A stretch of DNA of 64,000 bases, from positions 124,001-188,000 of the forward strand of contig NZ_JAAEDI010000007.1 of assembly GCF_018129025.1 (NCBI RefSeq), written 5' to 3'. Origin of the DNA: Neoroseomonas terrae. GTDB lineage: Bacteria > Pseudomonadota > Alphaproteobacteria > Acetobacterales > Acetobacteraceae. Under the pieces are notes generated by a model. It saw only the letters and a program-made list of their open reading frames with translations, was not told the DNA's origin and ran no database searches. Of this stretch, positions 1 through 8,251 are shown one piece after another. Numbering within the stretch: position 1 is the first letter of the stretch; every line of letters starts with the position of its first letter. The translations under genes were made by a program, and so were the position numbers.

Positions 1-321
1 CCGCAGGTCGACGCGGCCGCGGAGGCCATTCACCCGGCCGAGCAGCAGGTCGGACAGCGCGGCCTGGGCCGAGCGAAGCGTCCCGGCACGGTAGGCGGCG
101 GGGTCGGTGGCGGCGAGCTCCGGCGCCGGCACGGCGTAGTGGCGCGGGTCCAGCCCGTCCTCCTCCAGCCGCGCGAGGCGGTCGGCCAGGCGCTGGATGG
201 CGGCCTGGGAGGCGTTCACCGCGGTCATTGCCGTGGGATCGGTGCCGGAAGCGAGGGCCGGACCGGTCGGCGGGACGAGGGCAGTCGCCGCGAGCAGCGG
301 CAGTATCAGCAGAGCGCGCAT
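1..321 (-). CDS. Probable L,D-transpeptidase, N-terminal part (runs off left edge)
   Basis: Reading leftwards from the ATG at 321, 107 codons stay open to the window edge. The product begins with a hydrophobic signal peptide (MRALLILPLLAATALVPPTG, likely cut after ALA near residue 24). A segment containing LARLEEDGLDPRHYAVP follows. That 'L..L...GLDP..Y' pattern is what I know from the scaffold domain preceding the YkuD catalytic domain in YcbB-type L,D-transpeptidases, which cross-link peptidoglycan in the periplasm. The catalytic Cys domain would lie outside the window, so the family call is inferred from the N-terminus only. Confidence 0.6.
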   Translation of the reverse strand, partial: MRALLILPLLAATALVPPTGPALASGTDPTAMTAVNASQAAIQRLADRLARLEEDGLDPRHYAVPAPELAATDPAAYRAGTLRSAQAALSDLLLGRVNGLRGRVDLR

Positions 322-379
322 GTCTGTTGCGTAACCTCCTGACGTATGAAAGCCAATGAAGCGATGCAGTTGCAGCGCG

Positions 380-1756
380 TTATTCCGACCTGTGTTGCAA
401 TGATTCCGCAGTTGCGGCGAGCAGCCCGACGCTGAGCGGCTTGTACGGCGCCCGGGGCCGCAGCGGCGGGACGGCATCGGGCGGCAGGCCGCGTGTCTCC
501 GCGATCAGCGCGGCGACGGTCGGCGCGCAGATCCGGCCCTGGCATGGACCCATGCCGCAGCGGAGATAAGCCTTGAGCTGGTTCGGGCCGGTGGCGCCGA
601 GTCGCGCAGCGGCACGCACGGCGCCGGCCGTCACTTCCTCGCAGCGGCAGGCGATGGTGTCGTCGGTGGGGGTCAGCAGGTCGCGTGCCGGAGCGTAGAC
701 CGCATCGAGGAAGGGCCGCAGCGCCAGGGCAGTGGCTCGCGCGGCGAGTGGGGCGGCCGCGCGGGCGGCGAAGGCGTCCTCCGCGATCGCGCCGAGCCGA
801 CGCGCGGCGTCGAGTCCGGCGAGGCGGCCGGCGGCGGCGGCCGCTTCCCAGCCGCCGATGCCAGCACCGTCGCCGGCCAGCGCGACGCGGTCCAGCGCGG
901 TGGCGCCGAAGGGTCCGGTGACCGGCCGCCAGCAGCTCTGCGCCGCGTCCCAGTCGTGGTCCAACCCGATGGCACGGGAGATCTGCGTGGCCGGGATCAC
1001 GCCCTCATGCAGCAGCAGCGTGTCGCAGGGGGCGCTGCCGCCGTCCCAGGCGACGCGCTCGACGCGGCCGTTGCCTTCGGCACGCAGGCCACGGACGGCC
1101 GGGACGATGCGAAGGCCGGCGCGACGCGCCTCGGCCATCAGGGACAGGCCCTTGGCGAGCATGCGCCGCCCGGCCCAAAGCCCCCCGGCCGCACGGATCA
1201 GCGAGGCCGCGACGCCGCCGCGCCGCGTCTCGAGCACCAGGGGCGGTGCGCCGGCACGCGCGAGCTGCACCGCCAGCAGCCAGACGAGCGGCCCCTGCCC
1301 GGCGAGCACGATCTGGCCGGCCGGCACGGCGCCGGCGGATTTGAGAAGGATCTGCGCCGCGCCCGCGCCCATCACCCCGGGCAGCGTCCAACCCGGGATC
1401 GGCACGGGCCGCTCCTGCGCGCCGGTAGCGAGGATGATGCGTCGGGCGGCGATGGTCTCGGCCGCGCCGGCAGAGGAAAGGCTGAGCACGCCGTCGGCCG
1501 GGTCCAGGTGCCACAAGGTCGTGGCAGGCCGGTACGCCGCGCCGCAGTGGCGGAAGGCATCGATCAGCGGCAGGCCCGGGGCGATATCGGGCGCGACGGC
1601 GGGGTCATCGGCGGCCGCCTCTGCCGCGCGGAAGACCTGGCCGCCGGGGGCCGCGTTCTCGTCCGCCACCAGCACGGACAGCCCCAGGGCGCGGGCTTCC
1701 ACCGCGGCCGCCATGCCGGCCGGACCGGCGCCGACGATGGCGAGGTCAACGGTCAT
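380..1756 (-). CDS. FAD/NAD(P)-dependent oxidoreductase with C-terminal 2Fe-2S (BFD-like) domain
   Basis: This 458-residue protein has a Rossmann FAD motif GAGPAG at residues 9-14 and a second nucleotide-binding region in the middle. It ends in a Cys cluster (C370, C372, C400, C405, C410) typical of BFD-like 2Fe-2S domains. The architecture matches the large FAD subunit of HcnB / opine (octopine, nopaline) dehydrogenases and the alpha-type subunit of hydrogen-cyanide synthase-like amine dehydrogenases. The partner 2Fe-2S and DAO-type subunits are encoded just upstream at 2370-3768 on the same strand, so a membrane-associated heterotrimeric amine or imino-acid dehydrogenase is plausible. I use the ATG at 1756; a GTG at 1783 would add nine residues but has no visible ribosome site. 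The substrate is unknown. Confidence 0.8.
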   Translation of the reverse strand: MTVDLAIVGAGPAGMAAAVEARALGLSVLVADENAAPGGQVFRAAEAAADDPAVAPDIAPGLPLIDAFRHCGAAYRPATTLWHLDPADGVLSLSSAGAAETIAARRIILATGAQERPVPIPGWTLPGVMGAGAAQILLKSAGAVPAGQIVLAGQGPLVWLLAVQLARAGAPPLVLETRRGGVAASLIRAAGGLWAGRRMLAKGLSLMAEARRAGLRIVPAVRGLRAEGNGRVERVAWDGGSAPCDTLLLHEGVIPATQISRAIGLDHDWDAAQSCWRPVTGPFGATALDRVALAGDGAGIGGWEAAAAAGRLAGLDAARRLGAIAEDAFAARAAAPLAARATALALRPFLDAVYAPARDLLTPTDDTIACRCEEVTAGAVRAAARLGATGPNQLKAYLRCGMGPCQGRICAPTVAALIAETRGLPPDAVPPLRPRAPYKPLSVGLLAATAESLQHRSE

Positions 1757-1830
1757 ATGCGGTTGCTCATGGTCATTGCGCACGCGATCGCGAGGGGGCA
1801 GGCTGTCATCGCGCTGCCGGAACGCCCGCC

Positions 1831-2364
1831 ATGACCTTCGACGTCACGACTCTGCTCGGTTTCCATACCGTCATCAGCCTCGTCGCGTTGGCGGCGGGGA
1901 TCGTGGTGGTGCTCGGCATGGCAAGGAATGCCACCATGCCCGCCATGACCGCGCTGTTCATGGCAAGCGCGATCCTGACCAGCGTCACCGGCTTCCTCTT
2001 CCCGGTGGACCGCGTGCTGCCCTCGCACGTCTTCGGCATGGTCTCGCTCATCGCCCTCGCGGCGGCGCTGCTGGGGCGATACCTCTACGGGTACCGTGGC
2101 GGGTGGCGAATCACCTACGTGCTGTGCGTGGTGCTGGCGACCTATCTCGATGCCTTCGTCGCGGTGGTGCAGGTGTTCCTGAAGGTACCGGCGGCGCATG
2201 CGCTGGCGCCGACCCAGGGCGAACCGCCCTTCGCCATCGCGCAGGGTGCGGTGCTGGTGGCGTTCGTCGTGCTGGCGGTGCTCGCCGGGAAGTGGTTCCG
2301 GCCGGGCGGCCTGGAATCCGCCTGGAGACGCGCGCCGATGCCCGACGCTCCGAACAGCCTCTGA
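1831..2364 (+). CDS. Four-helix integral membrane protein of unknown function
   Basis: A 177-residue protein with about four or five strongly hydrophobic segments (roughly residues 10-30, 35-55, 65-85, 95-120, 137-157) and a charged C-terminal tail. I do not recognise the family. It faces right while the neighbouring oxidoreductase subunits at 380-1756 and 2370-3768 face left. It starts 74 bp from one and ends 5 bp from the stop of the other, so it interrupts what would otherwise be a continuous operon. The opposite-strand reading of the same DNA is rich in His, Arg and Glu with no domain, so this strand is the real one. Confidence 0.7.
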   Translation: MTFDVTTLLGFHTVISLVALAAGIVVVLGMARNATMPAMTALFMASAILTSVTGFLFPVDRVLPSHVFGMVSLIALAAALLGRYLYGYRGGWRITYVLCVVLATYLDAFVAVVQVFLKVPAAHALAPTQGEPPFAIAQGAVLVAFVVLAVLAGKWFRPGGLESAWRRAPMPDAPNSL

Positions 2365-2369
2365 CGCGG

Positions 2370-2666
2370 TCATGGCCGCGCCGCCCGTGCGCCGTGCTGG
2401 CGCGCGATGCGCATGCCCGGGGCGACCGTCACCATGCAGGCCTGGCGGTTCGCGACGCCATCGATCTCGGCGAGGCAGTCGAAGCAGACGCCCATCAGGC
2501 AGAGCGGACCGCGCGGCGCGCCGGTGACGGGCGTCTCGCGGATCGCGACATGGCCGGCGAGCAGGAAGGCGGCAGCCGCCGACGCACCTTCGGGCACCAG
2601 CACGGGGTCGCCTTCGACCAGGACCTCGACCGTGGCGGGGCGGGCATCAGGCCGCGTTCTGAACAT
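2370..2666 (-). CDS. Small (2Fe-2S)-binding protein, sarcosine-oxidase-alpha/HcnA-like
   Basis: A 98-residue protein containing C56, C61, C64 and C77 in the plant-type ferredoxin spacing C-x4-C-x2-C-x12-C. This is the Fer2_4 fold found at the N-terminus of sarcosine oxidase alpha and as a separate HcnA-type subunit. It would pass electrons between flavins of the two oxidoreductase subunits encoded at 2647-3768 and 380-1756. The ATG at 2666 overlaps the upstream DAO-type gene by 20 bp, which indicates co-transcription and probable translational coupling. Confidence 0.8.
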   Translation of the reverse strand: MFRTRPDARPATVEVLVEGDPVLVPEGASAAAAFLLAGHVAIRETPVTGAPRGPLCLMGVCFDCLAEIDGVANRQACMVTVAPGMRIARQHGARAARP

Positions 2667-3768
2667 CGAAGCGCCTTGCGGAGAACGGGTCGAGGACAGG
2701 ATCGAGTGCACCGGCGGCGATCATCGGGGCCAGCACCCGCGCATGGGCGCCGGCGAGCGTGACGCCGGAATGGCAATTCGCGGTGAAGGCGCCGGGGAAG
2801 CGGTCGGACTGGTCGTAGATCGGCAGGCCGTCAGGCGCCATGACGCGCAGCGCCGACCAGGCCCGGACAATGTTGAGTTCGGCGATCCAGGGAAAGGACC
2901 GGACGGCGCGCTGGGCTATCGCCGCCATCACCGGCGGCTGCTGGCTGAGGTCGAAGCCGGCCTCCTCCTGGCTCTCGCCGAGCATGATGCTGCCCTCACC
3001 GGTCTGGCGGATGCTGGTGGTCGGCATCGGCAGGATGGTGCGGGCGCGCTCGGTGACGAGCACCTGGCCCTTCTGCGGTCGTACCGGCGCATTGAGCCCG
3101 AAGACCGGCGCGAGTGCCGCGTTGCCGAGGCCCGCGGCGAGCACGATGCGCGGCGCGGCGAAAACGCCGGCGGCGGTCTCCACGCGGAAGTCGTTCGGCG
3201 CCGCAGTGCCGCCCGTGACCTTCGCGTTCGGGATGTAGGCGCCGCCTGCCTCGGTGAAGGCGCGATGCAGCGATTGCAGCAAGGCGAGCGGGCTGACATG
3301 GCCGTCATAGGGCGTGAAGGAGCCGCCGACGACGGAAGGACCTAGGCCCGGCAGCATGTCGCGCAGTTCCGGCGCGCGGATCATGCGGAAGTCGAAGCCG
3401 AAATTGCCCGCCTCGGCACGCATCTGCTCCATGCGGCGCGCCCGGTCCTCAAACTCGGCTTCCGAGAGGCAGAGGGCGATGCCGCCGGGCTGCTGGAGTG
3501 CCAGCTCGATGCCGGTGCGGCCTGTCAGGTCCTGCGCGAGATCCGGCCAGGCGGCGGCCGAGTTGCGCGTCCAGCGTTGGTACCAAGGCGCGCCGAGGCC
3601 CTTCGACTGCACCCAGACCAGGCCGAAATTGCCGCGGCTCGCACGGAAGGCGATGTCGCCCTCGTCCAGCAGCGCCGTGTCGAGGCCCTGGCCGCGCAGG
3701 CCATGCGCGATCGCCGCACCGACCAGCCCGCCGCCGACGACGATGGCGTCGAAGGCGCGCGCGCTCAT
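2647..3768 (-). CDS. FAD-dependent oxidoreductase of the DAO (glycine/D-amino-acid oxidase) family
   Basis: A 373-residue DAO-fold flavoprotein with GGGLVG (residues 12-17) near the N-terminus and no export signal, so it is probably cytoplasmic or membrane-peripheral. It resembles HcnC and the beta subunits of opine dehydrogenases, which oxidise a secondary amine or imino acid. The ATGA start overlaps the stop of the glutathione transferase gene, and its own 3' end overlaps the 2Fe-2S gene. The three therefore form a tightly packed operon. Substrate specificity cannot be read from the sequence. Confidence 0.82.
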   Translation of the reverse strand: MSARAFDAIVVGGGLVGAAIAHGLRGQGLDTALLDEGDIAFRASRGNFGLVWVQSKGLGAPWYQRWTRNSAAAWPDLAQDLTGRTGIELALQQPGGIALCLSEAEFEDRARRMEQMRAEAGNFGFDFRMIRAPELRDMLPGLGPSVVGGSFTPYDGHVSPLALLQSLHRAFTEAGGAYIPNAKVTGGTAAPNDFRVETAAGVFAAPRIVLAAGLGNAALAPVFGLNAPVRPQKGQVLVTERARTILPMPTTSIRQTGEGSIMLGESQEEAGFDLSQQPPVMAAIAQRAVRSFPWIAELNIVRAWSALRVMAPDGLPIYDQSDRFPGAFTANCHSGVTLAGAHARVLAPMIAAGALDPVLDPFSARRFDVQNAA

Positions 3769-4376
3769 GCGGCGCGGCGCGGCAGGGTGACGATGCCCGG
3801 CAGAGCGGCAAGCCGCGCGATCCAGGCCGAGACGCCGGGCCAGCGCGCGAGGTCGAAGCCGCCCTCATCGGCGACATGCGTGTAGGCGAACAGCGCGAGG
3901 TCCGCGACGGTCGGCCCGGCATCGGTCAGCCAGTCATGCACGCCGAGGCGATGTTCCATCGCATCCAGCGCACGAGCACCGCCCTCGTCACAGCGGGCGA
4001 GGCGTTCGGCGTTCTCCGCCGCCGTGCCCTGATAGGCGCGGATATTGCGCGCGACGGCGATGTAGGGCTCGTGGCTGTACTGCTCGAAGAACAGCCATTC
4101 CATCACGCGGGTGCGCGGCAGGCCCGGCGCGGGCAGCCACGGCGTGCCCTCCGCGACATGCGTCAGGATGGCGTTGGATTCGACCAGCACGGTGCCATCG
4201 TCGAGTTCCAGCACCGGCACCTTGCCGAAGGGGTTGCGGCGGAGGAAATCAGGGCGGCGGGTCTCGCCGCCATTGGTGTCGACCTCGACCCAACGGAAGG
4301 GTTGGCCGGTCAGGCGCAGGATCTGCGCGACCTTCCAGCAATTACCGGAGGGGGTCATGCCGTAGACGGTTGCCAT
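3765..4376 (-). CDS. Glutathione S-transferase family protein
   Basis: A 203-residue protein with an N-terminal thioredoxin-like GST domain and an all-helical C-terminal domain. The N-terminal TPSGNCWKV segment holds the candidate Ser/Cys activating residue, and ELDDGTVLVESNAI contains the Glu-Ser glutathione-binding motif. It is the first gene of a left-facing operon and overlaps the following DAO-family oxidase by 4 bp. A GST upstream of an amine-oxidising flavoprotein set suggests handling of a reactive product or a thiol-assisted cleavage step, but this is inference. Confidence 0.85.
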   Translation of the reverse strand: MATVYGMTPSGNCWKVAQILRLTGQPFRWVEVDTNGGETRRPDFLRRNPFGKVPVLELDDGTVLVESNAILTHVAEGTPWLPAPGLPRTRVMEWLFFEQYSHEPYIAVARNIRAYQGTAAENAERLARCDEGGARALDAMEHRLGVHDWLTDAGPTVADLALFAYTHVADEGGFDLARWPGVSAWIARLAALPGIVTLPRRAA

Positions 4377-4492
4377 GGCGCACAGGTTAGGGGCGGCGCG
4401 GCGCGGCGTCATCCCTCCCCTCACCGCGGCGGTGGACGAGTTCCGCGCGGCGCGCAAGCCGGTGCTAACGCCGGGCTGGCAGCCCGGCGCGC

Positions 4493-5029
4493 CTACCACG
4501 CTGTCTGGCTGGGCGGCATAACCTCCTTCGCGCCCGTACGCATCCGCGGGAAGTTCACCACGCCCCAGCTGCCGGGGCCGTAGTTGCTGTCCTGCACCTC
4601 GGGCGGCGGGTCGTAGCGCCAGAAGCGGCCATCGCGTGTGGCGACATAGCCCATGATCTGCCGGTAGTCGGAGATCTCCTTGTCGCCGCCGATGAACTTG
4701 TCCCATTCGAGCTTCGCCGGCTCGTTGTTGAACTGGATGTTCTCGAGCTCATACAGCGGATGCGTATGATACCAGGCGAGCGGCTTCAGGTTGTCGCCGA
4801 GGCCGAGGTTGATCTTGTGCTGGCCGACATCGACCGTGACCGGTTCCCCCTTGATGGGGCCGGTGGCGTGGATCTGCTTCGTCGTCTCGTTGCGATAGAT
4901 CACGCCGCCATACTCGATGCCCTCGGTCTTCGAGACGCCGATGGCGCGCGACAGCATGTGATAGGCCGCGGCTTCGATGCGGATGCCCTCGACCGTCGTC
5001 AGCTTGGGTTGGCCGGGTGCGTCGCTCAT
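4493..5029 (-). CDS. DUF4329/JAB-like putative metal-dependent protease-fold protein
   Basis: A 178-residue protein without a signal peptide. The centre carries AWYHTHP (H88, H90, P91) preceded by a candidate Glu (E39 in IEYGGVIYR) and followed by an S120-D121 pair. That order resembles the JAMM/MPN zinc site (E ... HxHP ... SxxD) and the DUF4329 domain often seen at toxin termini of RHS proteins. Here the domain stands alone rather than at the end of a polymorphic toxin. It is 33 bp downstream of the SDR gene at 5063-5812 and probably co-transcribed with it. Biochemical function is not known to me. Confidence 0.55.
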   Translation of the reverse strand: MSDAPGQPKLTTVEGIRIEAAAYHMLSRAIGVSKTEGIEYGGVIYRNETTKQIHATGPIKGEPVTVDVGQHKINLGLGDNLKPLAWYHTHPLYELENIQFNNEPAKLEWDKFIGGDKEISDYRQIMGYVATRDGRFWRYDPPPEVQDSNYGPGSWGVVNFPRMRTGAKEVMPPSQTAW

Positions 5030-5062
5030 GTCCTGTCCCTCCGCCGGCCGCGGAGGGCCGGC

Positions 5063-5812
5063 TCACCGCCCGCCGCCGATCGGCAGGCAGGTGCCGGTGA
5101 TGTATGACGATGCGGTTCCGGAAAGGAAAAGAACTGCTTCAGAGACCTCCTCCGCCTTGCCCGAGCGACCCATCGGCACGCCGGGGGTGAGGCGCGCCAG
5201 CCGGTCGGGCTGGCCGGACGCCGCGTGGATCTCCGTCTCGATCAGGCCGGGATTCACGGCGTTGACGCGGATGCCTTCGGCAGCGACTTCGCGCGCGAGG
5301 CCGATGGTCAGCGTATCGACCGCGCCCTTGCTCGCCGCGTAGTGGATCCATTCGCCGCCGGAGCCGATCTCCGAAGCGCGCGAGGAGACATTGACGATCG
5401 CACCGCCCTTGCCGCCGCGCTTCGTGGACATGCGGCGCACGGCTTCGCGGCAATGCAGCGCGACGCCGATGACGTTGGGTGTGAAGACGGATGTCCAGTC
5501 TTCCAGCGTCGTGTCGGCAAGCAGCCGCTTCGGTCCGGTGATGCCCGCATTGTTCACCAGCACGTCGAGCGTGCCGAAGGCTTCGTCGCACCGGTTGAAG
5601 GCGGCGAGGATGTCACTCTCGGCCCCCGCATCCCCCTGCACCAGAACGACGCGCGCGCCGGCTTCCTCGCACGCCCGCTTGGTGGCATCGGCGCGCTCCA
5701 CCGCGTTGCGGTAGGTCAGCAGCAGGTCGTAGCCGCGCCCGGCGGCCATCAGCGCGGTGGCCGCGCCGATGCCCCGCGAACCGCCCGTCACCATCATCAC
5801 GCGCCGCGCCAT
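5063..5812 (-). CDS. SDR family NAD(P)-dependent oxidoreductase
   Basis: A classical 249-residue short-chain dehydrogenase. It has TGGSRGIG at residues 9-16 for the dinucleotide, NNAG in the middle, the catalytic Ser in NVSSRAS and the YAASK catalytic Tyr/Lys motif. It resembles the YgfF / glucose-1-dehydrogenase-like group; the substrate is unresolved. It is divergent from the amidase gene (88 bp between the starts at 5812 and 5901) and lies upstream of the DUF4329-like gene on the same strand. Confidence 0.88.
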   Translation of the reverse strand: MARRVMMVTGGSRGIGAATALMAAGRGYDLLLTYRNAVERADATKRACEEAGARVVLVQGDAGAESDILAAFNRCDEAFGTLDVLVNNAGITGPKRLLADTTLEDWTSVFTPNVIGVALHCREAVRRMSTKRGGKGGAIVNVSSRASEIGSGGEWIHYAASKGAVDTLTIGLAREVAAEGIRVNAVNPGLIETEIHAASGQPDRLARLTPGVPMGRSGKAEEVSEAVLFLSGTASSYITGTCLPIGGGR

Positions 5813-5900
5813 GGGATGTCCCTCCGGTTGTTGTGCGGCATCTCAGCCTTGCCGGACGTATCCGCGCAAGCGAGCATGGCGCGAGCCGAGGAGACCGCCA

Positions 5901-7310
5901 ATGGACTTGCCCGCCCCGCAGACCTATTCGCCCGTAACCTTCCGTCCGCTGACCTTCCACGATGCGGTGCCGCGCTTCCTGTCCGGTGAAGACACGCCGC
6001 GGGCCTATCTGGAACGTTGCCTCGAGACCATCGCGGCCCGGGAGCCGGAGGTGATGGCCTTCGCGCATCTGAACGCTGAAGGCGCACGAGCGGCCGCGGA
6101 TGAATCAACCGCGCGGCATCGCGCCGGCGTACCGCTGTCGCCCATCGACGGCCTGCCGATCGGCATCAAGGATCTCTACGAGACGCACGACATGCCCACC
6201 GAGATGGGCTGCGAACTCTACAAGGGGAACCGTCCGAACCGTGATTCCGCGATGGTGCAGGCGCTGCGCGCCGCCGGCGCGGTGATCGTGGGCAAGACGG
6301 TGACGACCGAACTCGGCATGTCGCATCCCGGGCCGACGCGCCACCCCTTCGACCTTCGGCGCACCCCGGGTGGGTCATCCTCCGGCTCCGCCGCCGTGAT
6401 CAGCGCGGGCATGCTGCCGGTCGCCATCGGGTCGCAGGTGGTGGGCAGCGTGGTGCGTCCGGCCTCCTTCAATGCGAACTGGGCGCTGAAGGTGTCGCAG
6501 GGCGCGCTGAACCGCGGTGAACGCCAAGGCTACAGCCAGTCCACCGTGGGCGTGCATGCCGGCTGCCCGGAGGACATGTGGGCCGTCGCCGTGGAGATCG
6601 CGAAGCGCGTCGGCGGCGACCCCGGCGCGCCCGGCCTGTTCTGGACCGGCGAGACCGCCCCGCCCGCGTTCAAGCCGCGCCGCCTGGCGGTGCTGGAGAC
6701 CGAAGGCTGGGCGGCCGCGCATCCCGGCGCGATCGCTGCATTCGAACAGGCGCTGGACGCGCTGCGCGCCGCGGGCGTGACGGTGCTGCGGCGCGGCGAC
6801 CACCCGCTGCTGGAAGCCTTCGAGCAGCGCGCGTCCACGGCCATGGAGATGTCGCGGGAAGTCGTTGCGTATGAATCGGGATGGTCGGTCGCGAACCTGA
6901 TGCGGCAGGACGCCTCGAAGCTCAGTGACAGCCTCAAGGCGCGGTTCAAGGTCGGAAACTCGGTGACGTTGGCTGATTACCGCATGCATCTGCTGCGGCG
7001 AGAGGAAATGCGCCGCGCCCAGGCGGCGCTGGCCGGCGAGGTGGATGCCTTCATCGGCCTGGCCGCCACCGGCCCGGCGCCGGTGTTGGGCAGCACGGAC
7101 GGCACGATCAGGGGCATCACCCACACCACTGGCAATCCGGCGATGAACACGGCGAGTTCCTGCCTGGGCTGCCCGGTCGTGACCGTGCCGATCATGGCGG
7201 TGGACGGCATGCCGGTCGCGCTGGCCGTCAGCGGCCAGGTGCACCAGGATGAGCGCGCGACGGCCATCGGCCGCTGGATCGCCGGGGCGGTTCCGCCGAT
7301 CATGGTCTGA
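5901..7310 (+). CDS. Amidase (amidase-signature family)
   Basis: A 469-residue amidase-signature hydrolase. The catalytic Lys lies in GLPIGIKDLYET, the cis-Ser region is TPGGSSSGSAA, and the nucleophile Ser is in GSQVVGSVVRPA, so the Ser-cisSer-Lys triad looks complete. The family hydrolyses carboxylic amides; the substrate is unknown. I place the start at the ATG at 5901 because a GAGGAG ribosome site lies about 7 bp upstream and upstream codons show no domain homology. It leads an operon with the enoyl-CoA isomerase-like gene (19 bp gap). Confidence 0.88.
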   Translation: MDLPAPQTYSPVTFRPLTFHDAVPRFLSGEDTPRAYLERCLETIAAREPEVMAFAHLNAEGARAAADESTARHRAGVPLSPIDGLPIGIKDLYETHDMPTEMGCELYKGNRPNRDSAMVQALRAAGAVIVGKTVTTELGMSHPGPTRHPFDLRRTPGGSSSGSAAVISAGMLPVAIGSQVVGSVVRPASFNANWALKVSQGALNRGERQGYSQSTVGVHAGCPEDMWAVAVEIAKRVGGDPGAPGLFWTGETAPPAFKPRRLAVLETEGWAAAHPGAIAAFEQALDALRAAGVTVLRRGDHPLLEAFEQRASTAMEMSREVVAYESGWSVANLMRQDASKLSDSLKARFKVGNSVTLADYRMHLLRREEMRRAQAALAGEVDAFIGLAATGPAPVLGSTDGTIRGITHTTGNPAMNTASSCLGCPVVTVPIMAVDGMPVALAVSGQVHQDERATAIGRWIAGAVPPIMV

Positions 7311-7329
7311 ACGACCAAGGGAGGGTGCC

Positions 7330-8112
7330 ATGAGCGGGATCGTCGTCACCGACGCGGAGGGGCTGCGGACCATCCGCATCGACCGGCCGGAGAAGAAGAA
7401 CGCGCTGACGCGCGCGATGTACGGCGCCATGGCGGACGCGCTGCGGGACGCGGCAACGGCGCCCGGTGTGCGCGTGGTGTTCATCACCGGCGGCGATGCC
7501 TGCTTCACCTCGGGCAACGATGTCGCCGACTTCAAGGCGCGCGGGGAACAGCAGGCCGAGGTGCCGTCGCCGGCGCGGGAGTTCCTGGCGGCGCTGCGCG
7601 CCTGCCCGAAGCCGGTCGTGGCCGCCGTGGCGGGCTATGCGATCGGCATCGGCACCACGCTGCTGCTGCATTGTGACCTGGTCTACGCTGCCGATACGGC
7701 GGTGTTCCGCATGCCCTTCGTCGATCTGGGGCTGTGCCCGGAGGGCGGGTCCTCGCTGGTCGTACCCCAGCGCGCGGGGCAGTTGCTCGCCAATGAACTG
7801 CTGATGCTGGGCGAGGCCTTCACGCCCGAGACCGCGCTGCGCGCCGGCATTGCCAATGCCGTCGTGCCGCTCGCCGACCTGTTCACCGTGGCGGAAGGCG
7901 CCGCACGGAAGCTTGCCACCAAGCCGCCTACCGCCTTGGCGGCCACCAAGCGCCTGCTGCGCCAGGCCGAGGAGACGCGGCTGACGACCCACATGGTCGA
8001 GGAGTTCTCACTGTTCGGCGCGCTGCTGCGGGGGCCGGAGGCGGCGGAAGCCGTCGCCGCCTTCCAGGAGAAGCGCAAGCCGGACTTCAGCCGCTTCCTC
8101 GCGGCAGAGTAG
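7330..8112 (+). CDS. Enoyl-CoA hydratase/isomerase family protein (ECI-like)
   Basis: A 260-residue crotonase-fold protein starting at the ATG at 7330, with GGGAGGGTG just upstream. The hydratase glutamates of classical crotonases are not conserved. Instead it has the LGLCPEGGSSL stretch with a single Glu, as in delta3,delta2-enoyl-CoA isomerases and related isomerases. A role in double-bond isomerisation during fatty or aromatic acid breakdown is therefore more likely than hydration. It follows the amidase gene closely, suggesting one degradative operon. Confidence 0.82.
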   Translation: MSGIVVTDAEGLRTIRIDRPEKKNALTRAMYGAMADALRDAATAPGVRVVFITGGDACFTSGNDVADFKARGEQQAEVPSPAREFLAALRACPKPVVAAVAGYAIGIGTTLLLHCDLVYAADTAVFRMPFVDLGLCPEGGSSLVVPQRAGQLLANELLMLGEAFTPETALRAGIANAVVPLADLFTVAEGAARKLATKPPTALAATKRLLRQAEETRLTTHMVEEFSLFGALLRGPEAAEAVAAFQEKRKPDFSRFLAAE

Positions 8113-8251
8113 CACGCCTCCGCCCTTGCACCCGCCGGCGCGGGGTGGGAGGAAGCATCGACGCGGATCACCGCGGCGGGAGCGACTGGGCGCGGCGCGG
8201 ACCGCGCCTCCGTTGGTCGGCGCGGCCACGCGGGACAGAAAGGGATTCATC

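Noticed and set aside
1753..2373. A 206-codon minus-strand frame
   Set aside because: It overlaps the hydrophobic membrane protein on the plus strand and is itself a charged, domainless shadow.
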